Notes under the pieces: model-generated
The model's input: only the letters and a program-made list of their open reading frames with translations
What the model was told of the DNA's origin: nothing
Database searches by the model: none
Source of the DNA: Telopea speciosissima
Lineage: Eukaryota > Streptophyta > Magnoliopsida > Proteales > Proteaceae
Assembly: GCF_018873765.1 (NCBI RefSeq)
Contig: NC_057923.1
Span: forward strand, 21,361,913 to 21,425,912
Reading direction: 5' to 3'
Length of the DNA: 64,000 nt
Part shown: positions 56,155 to 64,000 of the stretch, in pieces
Layout: each line of letters starts with the position of its first letter
Numbering within the stretch: the first letter of the stretch is position 1
Made by a program: the position numbers and the translations under genes

Positions 56155-58246
56155 TAACAGACTCATGATCAAGCAGAGTGCATTTGGATTTAGGTTCATT
56201 CTTATTCTGTTGATGAGAGCCCACTCTCTAGTTGTCTATTGAATGAACATCCATGGTGGGAAAGGGAACAGAGAAACTGCAACCCATCATACTACTCCGG
56301 TTCAATTGTATAGCCTTCTTTTTTCTCTTGTATTTTATCCTCCATTGGGAATGTAGAAGCTGCCATCGTGCCTCTGGTGGTTCAAATGGTCTGTTCTTTC
56401 AATTCTTTAGCATTTTAATTTTCAAAACCAGACCCTTGAATTTCTGAATGCCATGATGTCGGGTTGCCAGCAAAGAATATAGTGTACGAGAACTGTGGAC
56501 TGGTGAATTCACCTTGCTTCATATCAGGATGAGGGGATTCTGATCCACTCTGATTCTGGAGTTTGAGTCCCTCTGGATCACTACCAGATGTACAGCACCG
56601 TGGTCACACAAAGCAGATCAGTCCAAAAGATTGGCCATTAGCTTCATGCCAGTATGTGATATTATCAAGGACTTGGAGAAACAGAAGTTGCTAGTGACAA
56701 TGAAGAGTTCTTTGGATGAAGGATGAATGTCTAACCTCCAATGTGACTGTAGAAAAGATTTTTTAAGATAGCCTCATTTGATTTTCTGGCTACATTGGAT
56801 GAGCCATGATGGTTGTAAAGTGGTTTCCCTCAAAAAGAGGACCCTAGACTTCATACCAACCTTTGATACAGAAGACTCAGAGAAACAGCAGTTGCAACTT
56901 GTTTGTCACAATGAAGAGTTCTTTCATAAACAGAGGATTAAGTATTTTGTTGCTGGATGGGGTGCAGTCTTATCTCCAATGCGACTTTCAGTTCTCTTTC
57001 TGAAAATAAAGGTTTGGGTTTTCATTATCTTCTCTTATAAAATTTATTTATTTAATTTTTTGTTTGGTTTTTTAAATCTTTCACTAATAAGTTTAATTTC
57101 TCATATTGTATCTAGGGTTAGAGCATATGGTTGTTTGGAAGATGGAAGATGGTAGAAATCTGTAATCAAGCTGTGTGAGTATTGGGTAAATATGGTCAAA
57201 CAAAGTTTCCTCTCCCCTGTTCTACTAGTAGGCCCAGGAGGATCAAATGATTCAAAGCCAACTTCAAGGACCAAGCACGCCACCCGACACACATACCCAC
57301 CCCAGACACACACTTTCAAGCTCTTCAAGTTGTCCAATTTTAGATTGATTTGGCTGCTAAGGCATTTCCACGGAGATAATGAAGCATGTTGAGGATGGTT
57401 CTACTTCCCTGTTCCCATTCTATTCCATGATGTTTTGAATTTCAGAAGTGCACTATACCGGCCGAATATTATGTTACTATGAAATCTGGAATTGACTTGG
57501 TTTAGGGTTAATTTTAGGATTAAACGAATCGAATTCATGGAAATACTAACTAGGATGGCTAATTTTATTGGAAGGGAAGAGAAAGAAGAAGCCCAAGAGT
57601 GCACATACTTCACATTTAACCAGGGGGCAAAACTAGAACAACAACAGTGAAGCAATTAGCAATGCATCACTGCCAATTTCCCCAACAATTGAAGGCAGAT
57701 TTTGGGTTACAATTCTTGGTGAAAGTGCCTCTAGATCTCTGAAAGCTTAGCCTTAATGTGCAAGGAGAACTTAAAACTGTTTGAAGAAGCTAAATGTTGG
57801 ATGACTTGGATGTAGAAGAAGAATTAATAAATAAATAAAAAAAGGCGATCTAGAAGAGGGCCATTTGTCTTTTCTTGATTGGCAAAATCTTAAAATTACC
57901 CCAAATTTATGTAATTAAAATGTCATTTTACTTTTACCATTGCACCAAGGCTCAACCTCATTTAAGAATTATACAAGTATTTTGGTAAAATTCCAGTATA
58001 GGGTTTCGATATAAATTTGTAGTGATGGTTTTTTCTCTAAAATGCAATCTGAGAGAGGTATGAGGATGAGCGTTTATAACCCTATTATCCATTGATAGTG
58101 AAACAGATCTCATCTCATCGTGGACATAGGCAATCTTGTCGACCCACGTAAATCCTTGTGTGCATTGTGTGATTATTATGTATGATTTCCATTATTTTCT
58201 GCATCTTTATAAGCTTCGTTTTCTATAGTGAGAAGCATCTAAAATT
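56155..58246. other. 3' UTR of the RING gene and spacer
   Basis: The first ~300 bases are the likely 3' UTR. The rest is AT-rich spacer. The frames at 56778-57155 and 57401-57655 show no recognisable domain and are not called as genes. Confidence 0.5.
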
Positions 58247-58251
58247 CTCCC

Positions 58252-58630
58252 TGTAGGATCAAGTGCTTGCCAATCTCGCAAAAGATGCCTTGTGAGGGAA
58301 TGTGTTATTTTATTTTCTTATTGCACACCAGCAAACGCGCATCGATCCACCTGAATCGGGGTCTGGGCGGGCGTTGGATTTCCCAAAAATCCCCCCGAAC
58401 GCACATTCAGAGACCACTCGCAAGTACAATCTACTTCGCAGTATGTCGCACGCAGGGAGACTCGAACTCGCGACCACCTGCTCTGATACGAATTGTGGGA
58501 TCAAGTGCTTGTCAATCCCCCAAAAGACACCTTATAAGGGAAGATGCAACTTTATTTTCTTGTTGCACACCAGCCAGCGTGCATCGCTCCGTCCGAGTCG
58601 GGGCCTGGGCGGGCGTTAGATTCTCCAACA
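58252..58630 (-). mobile_element. TRIM: 379-bp terminal-repeat retrotransposon in miniature
   Basis: Two 137-bp direct repeats (58252-58388 and 58494-58630) enclose 105 bp and are flanked by the 5-bp duplication CTCCC (58247-58251 and 58631-58635). On the minus strand the right repeat is the 5' LTR (TGTTGGAGAATC...CCCACA), followed by GTATCAGAGCAGG, a tRNA-Met primer-binding site. The internal part ends in a polypurine tract CGGGGGGAT next to the left LTR. There is no coding capacity; such elements depend on proteins from other retrotransposons. Confidence 0.93.
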
Positions 58631-58769
58631 CTCCCCCCTTATAAAATGCCAGTGATAACCACGCTTGTCATCTTACTTGTCATTAAGTTGTTTATCATCA
58701 TCAAAGAAGTAATTCATAATCAATGTGTGAAACTCATGGCAAGAATATCACACGTCTCTTGAATTAATG

Positions 58770-58901
58770 AATCGAAAATGGGTCAAACTGTCATACGCTT
58801 CACCAACAAAGCCCTCCTTGCCAGGGAGTCAACCAAGTTGTTAATCTCCCTTGGAATAAAACTAAAAATACATGAAACAAAACTAGAAAATAAATATAAT
58901 G
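58770..58901 (-). pseudogene. LINE RNase H C-terminal fragment, left of TR-GAG insertion
   Basis: On the minus strand the frame encodes FIPREINNLVDSLARRALLVK, a typical C-terminal RNase H ending of plant LINEs, then stops. It is the continuation of the fragment at 63248-64000: removing the TR-GAG element and one TAATG copy joins the two in frame. Confidence 0.8.
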
Positions 58902-60032
58902 TGATGCAGATTCATCACTAAATAGGGCTTGTTTCATTGGGAATAAGTCTAGGGTTGGGTTACATACATGTCGGACCTTTGATCCCATGGATTTTTAATG
59001 TAATAGGCCACTTCTATAGGCCTAAAATATGGGTATATAGGTTGCATACGGGATTAGCCCGATACTTAATTTATTTTTGTGTTTTTTAATTGAACCGGTT
59101 CAAATTGATTGCATCCAATTGGTTCAATTTAAGTGCTCATGTGACTTAGTTAAGTGGTCATGTGACAACTTAAGTGGTCATGTGATGTAAGTTGGGTTGG
59201 ATTAGGACTCTATAAGTCCAGACATGTTTTGAGTCTATTTCCTTTAGTATTCTAGTTTCCTAGTCAGTTTAAGTTACCTAATACGTTAGGGATATGGTTA
59301 GGCTATTTCTTTTTAGTGTCTAAGTCTATTTTTGAGTCTTCTATATAAGTTTGTAAGGGAGGTCAGCAATAGATACGAATTTTGATTAATAATTACTCAC
59401 CTTTATGCTTGCTGCCTTTGTTCCATCGTGAGTGTGCCTTGTGAGTAATATCAAGGTTGTCTTGTGAGTAATATCAAGGTGGAAGAGATTGGTGGATCTC
59501 CAATTGATTCCTTGCATCGTGAAGATCGGGAGACCCCATTGTTCATCTTCAAAGCTGCTGCCATTGAAGATCTCTTCAAATCCAGTAAGTTTGAATCTGA
59601 ACTTTGTTTAAACCTTCTTCTTCTCACTCCTACCCTAACTAGGAATCCTCCATAACTTCAAATTTGTCCATTAATTTCAAACCAAACTTTCAGCATACAT
59701 CCCTTACATCATTATTGACACTCAATCCTAAATCCAACTCATAACTTCCACTCTACTCTTTCCATTCCTTCACTCCATTAAAGCCCAAAACCTGCAATAT
59801 AATTCTGTCCAAAATTATAGAATTTCAAAACGTATTCAAACCCTAACCTTTTTATACCATAATAGCCATCTAGACCTGCCCATTAATACCCTATAAACCC
59901 CTTTCCTAATATCCAACCCTAATCCTAGTTTTACCCTAAATTAGTAAACCTTAACCCAATCAGCCAACCTTTGTGTGTGTGGCCTCATTATCCTGGCTCG
60001 TAGTGGGACTACTCCTACCTAGGACTACATCA
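58902..60032 (+). repeat. 5' LTR of the TR-GAG element
   Basis: 1,131 bp, TGATGCAG...TACATCA. A TATA-like TATATAAG lies near 59342. It differs from the 3' LTR at roughly 6% of sites over the first 250 bp, by my hand comparison. Confidence 0.93.
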
Positions 60033-60047
60033 AGTGGTATCAGAACC

Positions 60048-60690
60048 ATGGCTGCACATGGCATCCCTGCTGTGGATCCCACAAAACCACCCCCACCTGA
60101 TTCCCTTGCTGCAATTATGGTTATATTATAGAAAATTTCAACAGAATAGCAAGCTCTTGGTGATCGAATGTTGGTAATGGAACAAAGGCAAGCTGTGCCT
60201 CTTGTAAACAACCTTTTATATGCAGAGGAAGACAGATTATAAGTTCACTCTGAGGTACATGAAAATCTGGGAAGGGATGAACATCGTAGAGATCATCCCA
60301 GACATTACAGGGACCACATAGATCAATACAGAGAAGACAGAGAAAGGTACAGAGATCATAGTGAAGATAGGAATAGAGGATACAGAGACTACAGGAGACG
60401 CCATAGACCTCCAGAGGCGTATAAGTTGAGTGACTTTGATGGCAGACCAGATCCACAGGCATTTTGTGATTGGTTAGCTGCTTTAGATGATTATTTTAAT
60501 TGGTATGATTATCCTAAGCATAGGAAAATGAGACTAGCACATACCAAGCTAGTAGGACCAACACATAATTGGTGGAGGACCCAGATAGATTATCTTGACT
60601 ACCGTGGTAGAGAACCTGTTACATAGGCAGAGATGAAAGAAGATCTGAGCAAACAATATTTTCGACGAACGTTCAGAGCTCTATAACAAG
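60048..60690 (+). pseudogene. Gypsy gag of the TR-GAG element, several stops
   Basis: The frame opens at ATG 60048, 15 bases after the LTR. The longest clean stretch (60240-60626) carries an Arg/Asp-rich region of repeated YRD(H/Y) units and then the Retrotrans_gag core: KLSDFDGRPDPQAFCDWLAAL, DDYFNWYDY, RKMRLAHTKLVG, NWWRTQ. In-frame stops occur near 60129, 60144, 60237, 60624 and 60684. Gag normally forms the particle that packages the RNA; this copy cannot make it whole. Confidence 0.88.
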
Positions 60691-61087
60691 GTAACTTAAA
60701 TTCCCATCGACAACATCATCCCCAAAAGGCCTTCAAATCTGAAGACAGCTTGAATCCTCCATCAATGAGATTCCGTTTGCAAGTTGAAGAGTGTTGGAAA
60801 TCTGACATCACTAGTGTTAATCAGCGACTGAATACAAATGTACATTACCAAAGGAAGTTGAGAGAGCATAAGTTAAAGATAAAGCTGAAGTGACAGTGAA
60901 TTGTGATGAAAAGAAAGAGACAGCCCCTATAGCTTCGAAGACGAAAAGTCGACATGTAGAAGACCTTACTGAAGTGGTCAATGTCGAAGAAACTAAAGTA
61001 GAAAAAGATGAAATAGCAAAAGGTAAAGAGGTGGTTGAGAGCACTCCACAATAAATTATTGGCATTCAAGATGCTGTTTTTGAAGAA

Positions 61088-61339
61088 GTGGAACTTGTGT
61101 CTCAAGTATTAGATGCGAAGGTTGCTAACACTGAAGACTCTATGGACAAGACATTCACAGTTGCTGCTAATTCAGAAAATGAACACATAGAGTTTGTTAT
61201 GCCACCATGGTTCTTCGAAGAGAAAGCTCCACGCCTTGGAGATTTTATCCCCAATGTTCCTGCTTCACCAGAATTCTGTTCGGGGATGGTCAAAGCTGTC
61301 GATCACATGTTGATTCTCCCTTATCACTACAAAATTTGA
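61088..61339 (+). pseudogene. Second frame of the TR-GAG element, copy 1, unknown function
   Basis: This short frame ends LILPYHYKI just before the polypurine tract. A TAA at about 61052 separates it from an upstream acidic/lysine-rich stretch in the same frame (60890-61050). It contains FVMPPWFFEEKAPRLGDFIP and an acidic region. I do not recognise the domain. It is repeated at 61844-62095 with few changes. Confidence 0.6.
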
Positions 61340-61843
61340 GGAGGAATTTTTTCAAGTTGGGGAGAGTTGATGCAGATTCATCACCAAATAGGGCTTGTTT
61401 CATTAGAAATAAGTCTAAGGTTAGGTTACATACATGTTGGGCCTTTGATCCCATGAGATTTTAATGTAATAGGTCACTTCTATGGGCCTAAAATATGGGT
61501 ATATAGGTTGCATACGGGATTAGCCCAATATTTAGTTTATTTTTATGTTTTTTAATTGAATCGGTTCAAATTGATTGCATCCAATTGGTTCAATTTAAGT
61601 GATCATGTGACTTGATTAAGTGCATAAGTTAAAGATAAAGCTGAAGTGACAGTGAATTGTGATGAAAAGAAAGAGACAGGCCCTATAGCTTCGAAGACGA
61701 AAAGTCGACATGTAGAAGACCTTACTGAAGTGGTCAATGTCGAAGAAATCAAAGTAGAAAAAGATGAAATAGCAAAAGGTGAAGAGGTGGTTGAGAGCAC
61801 TCCACAATAAATTATTGGCATTCAAGATGCTGTTTTTGAAGAA

Positions 61844-62095
61844 GTGGAACTTGTGTCTCAAGTATTAGATGCGAAGGTTGCTAACACTGAAGACTCTATG
61901 GACAGGACATTCACAGTTGCTGCTAATTCAGAAAACGAACACATAGAGTTTGTTATGCCACCATGGTTCTTCGAAGAGAAAGCTCCACGCCTTGGAGATT
62001 TTATCCCCAATGTTCCTGCTTCACCAGAATTCTGTTCGGGGATGGTCAAAGCTGTCGATCACATATTGATTCTCCCTTATCACTACAAAATTTGA
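61844..62095 (+). pseudogene. Second frame of the TR-GAG element, copy 2
   Basis: Near-identical duplicate of 61088-61339 (two amino-acid differences), created by the tandem duplication. It also ends at the polypurine tract, here that of the true 3' LTR. Confidence 0.6.
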
Positions 62096-62123
62096 GGAGG
62101 AATTTTTTCAAGTTGGGGAGAGT

Positions 62124-63247
62124 TGATGCAGATTCATCACCAAATAGGGCTTGTTTCATTAGGAATAAGTCTAGGGTTAGGTTACATACATGTTGGGCCT
62201 TTGATCCCATGGGATTTTAATGTAATAGGTCACTTCTATGGGCCTAAAATATGGGTATATAGGTTGCATACGGGATTAGCCCAATATTTAGTTTATTTTT
62301 ATGTTTTTTAATTGAATCGGTTCAAATTGATTGCATCCAATTGGTTCAATTTAAGTGATCATGTGACTTGATTAAGTGGTCATGTGATGTAAGTTGGGCT
62401 GGATTATGACTCTATAAGTCTAGCCATATTTTGAGTCTATTTCCTTTAGTATTCTAGTTTCCTAGTCAGTTTAAGTTACCTAATAGGTTAGGGATAGGGT
62501 TAGGCCATTCCTTTTTAGTGTCTAAGTCTATTTTTGAGTCTTCCATATAAGTTTATAAGGAAGGCCAGCAATAGATACGAATTTTGATTAATAATAACTC
62601 ACCTTTATGCTTGCTGTCTTTGCTCCATCGTGAGTGTGCCTTGTGAGTAATATCAAGGTGGAAGGGATTGGTAGATCTCCAATTGACTCCTTGCATCATG
62701 AAGATCGGGAGAGCTGCTACTTATCTCCTTGCATCGTGAAGATCGGAAGACCCCATTATTCATCTTCAAAGCTATTACCATTGAAGATCTCTTCAAATCC
62801 AGTAAGTTTGAATCTGAACCTTGTTTAAACCTTCTTCTTCTCACTCCTACCCTAACTAGGATTCTTCCATAACTTCAAATCTGTCGATTAGTTTCAAACC
62901 AAACTTTCAGCATACATCCCTTACATCATTATTGACACTTAATCCTAAACCCAGCTTATAACTCTCACTCTACTCTCTCCATTCCGTCACTCCATTAAAG
63001 CCCAAAACCTGCAACACAATTCTGTCCAAAATTGTAGAATTTCAAAACTTATTTAAACCCTAACCTGTTTATACCATAATAGCCCTCTAGACCTGCCCAT
63101 TAATACCCTATAAACCCCTTTCCCAATATCCAACCCTAATTTTAGTTTTGCCCTAAATTAGTAAACCTTAACCCAATCAGCCAACCTTTGTGTGTGACCT
63201 CATTATCCTGGCTCCTAGTGGGACTACTCCTACCTAGGACTACATCA
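62124..63247 (+). repeat. 3' LTR of the TR-GAG element
   Basis: 1,124 bp, TGATGCAG...TACATCA, followed by TAATG. Confidence 0.93.
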
Positions 63248-64000
63248 TAATGTATTTTTTCGAATGGATCTGATAATCAGAGGTGAATTAATAGGATTCC
63301 TCTGAAGATAGGAGACCACATGCTTGTCAGATTCGATAATGACTTTGTTGCAACCTTCAGAAATGGACTCTAGCAATGTTGATTGAATCACCAAAGATTC
63401 CCCAACAATAGGAGAATTGAATGTAGTAGGAGAGGAGATAGAAAATAAAGGCCGGCCAAAATAATCGTGCCCAATAAAAAAAAAAATCCTTCTTTGTCTG
63501 TATTCAGGATCAAATTGGCATCACAGTTACTTTCGTAAACATCTACTGGTGGAGGAGTCCAACTAACATCAATCATGGTGATCCTTTGGATAGGTGGCGT
63601 TGAGAAATCAGAGTTATGTTGTAACATTGGATTCTGGAACTCTTGGTAGGCCAATGTGGAAGCATTAATCATCTCTTCTGGTAACCATGACCGACGACCA
63701 AACACTGAGTCGTTCCTAGATATCCAAAGGAACCAACAAATGAAAGTGCACTGTGTCATTAAGTGTCGACTTACATTCTTCCCTTGTTGATAAAAAAAAA
63801 AAACCGTTTACTCCTGTATCCATTGATGCAAACAGGGATTGATGTATTATGGAACAATATAACCAACTAAACTCCCTAGTCGAACTGCATAGGCGAATGA
63901 ACATTATAAAAGAATATGAGAGATGATTTCATGACTTCCAAATCACCCACACTGTGGATCTAATGAGAGATTTCTTCGTCGAAGTGTAGTTGCAGTAACT
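63248..64000 (-). pseudogene. LINE ORF2 fragment: zinc-binding region and RNase H
   Basis: On the minus strand, FICWFLWISRNDSVFGRRSW (about 63745) links the zinc-binding region to RNase H. RNase H begins WTPPPVDVYESNCDAN, shifts frame at a poly-T run (63477-63486), and continues through GRPLFSIS, ESLVIQSTLLESISEGCNKV and IIESDKHVVSYLQ up to the TR-GAG insertion. It resumes at 58901. Sequence beyond 63760 is probably the zinc-binding part, poorly preserved. The fragment runs off the window. Confidence 0.82.

Larger units (their letters stand above)
60866..62377 (+). repeat. 756-bp tandem duplication inside the TR-GAG element
   Basis: Unit 1 is 60866-61621 and unit 2 is 61622-62377, of equal length. 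Each begins GCATAAGTTAAAG, covers the end of the internal region, the polypurine tract and the first ~254 bp of an LTR, and ends CTTGATTAAGT. I count about ten substitutions between units. The junction at 61621/61622 therefore fuses LTR sequence back to internal sequence. Confidence 0.96.
58902..63247 (+). mobile_element. Non-autonomous Gypsy element with gag only (TR-GAG type)
   Basis: LTRs at 58902-60032 and 62124-63247, both TGATGCAG...ACATCA, are flanked by the identical 5-bp duplication TAATG (58897-58901 and 63248-63252). A primer-binding site TGGTATCAGAACC lies at 60035-60047 and a polypurine tract (GGGGAGAG) lies directly before the 3' LTR. The interior of about 2.1 kb encodes only a gag-like region and a second short frame; no protease, integrase or reverse transcriptase is present. 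It contains a 756-bp tandem duplication that produces a third, partial LTR (61368-61621). Confidence 0.94.

Noticed and set aside
56778..57155. Plus-strand frame of 125 codons downstream of the RING gene
   Set aside because: No domain and low-complexity hydrophobic tail; no splice or promoter support.
58440..58493. tRNA-like or SINE-like segment (GCGAGTTCGAGTCTCC resembles a B box)
   Set aside because: No A box or cloverleaf; it is explained by the TRIM's primer-binding region.
60866..62377. CRISPR-like or satellite array
   Set aside because: Only two long units made of element sequence; it is a tandem duplication within a retrotransposon.

Overview
This window is nuclear DNA of a flowering plant, probably a dicot-like angiosperm; the sequence alone does not give the species. 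The evidence is three intron-rich plant genes with GT-AG introns, set in AT-rich DNA crowded with plant-type transposable elements: Copia, chromovirus/Gypsy, LINE, TRIM, PIF/Harbinger and hAT-type MITEs.

Three host genes are supported. (1) 8482-14170, plus strand: a 13-exon SULTR3 transporter most like SULTR3;4 (SPDT type). Its splice donor at 13607 is mutated, and a cryptic donor 18 nt downstream would keep the frame. (2) About 36158-33575, minus strand: the Golgi membrane protein SYS1 in two long coding exons, with a very short last exon not firmly placed. (3) 51386-56154, plus strand: an 11-coding-exon CHY/CTCHY/RING zinc-finger E3 ligase, with a 5' UTR intron, a TATA box near 48767 and three ACGT-core (ABRE-like) sites upstream.

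Layout: 1-3170 decayed Copia pol with a 3' LTR; 3171-8480 repeat-rich spacer with two hAT-type MITEs and a LINE fragment; 8482-14170 SULTR3 gene with nested MITEs in intron 9; 16011-16077 a 67-bp MITE; 16588-22257 nearly complete Copia element with identical 5-bp target duplications; 22884-28569 decayed chromovirus on the minus strand; 28570-33180 spacer with a lone LTR; 33346-36960 SYS1; 36970-40721 repeats; 40722-47098 complete PIF/Harbinger element with perfect 26-bp terminal inverted repeats, an intact Myb/SANT-like ORF1 and a damaged transposase; 47102-56450 promoter and RING gene, with a pararetrovirus-like coat/gag relic antisense in intron 4; 58252-58630 TRIM element; 58902-63247 a gag-only Gypsy (TR-GAG type) inserted inside a LINE RNase H frame that resumes to the window end.

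The three genes act in unrelated processes (anion or phosphate transport, Golgi trafficking, ubiquitin ligation) and do not form a cluster. I found no clear new multi-gene system. The most notable signals are the SULTR3 splice-donor lesion with its possible in-frame rescue, the 756-bp tandem duplication across an internal/LTR junction in the TR-GAG element, the Harbinger element with one intact and one broken gene, and the viral-like relic inside the E3 ligase gene.
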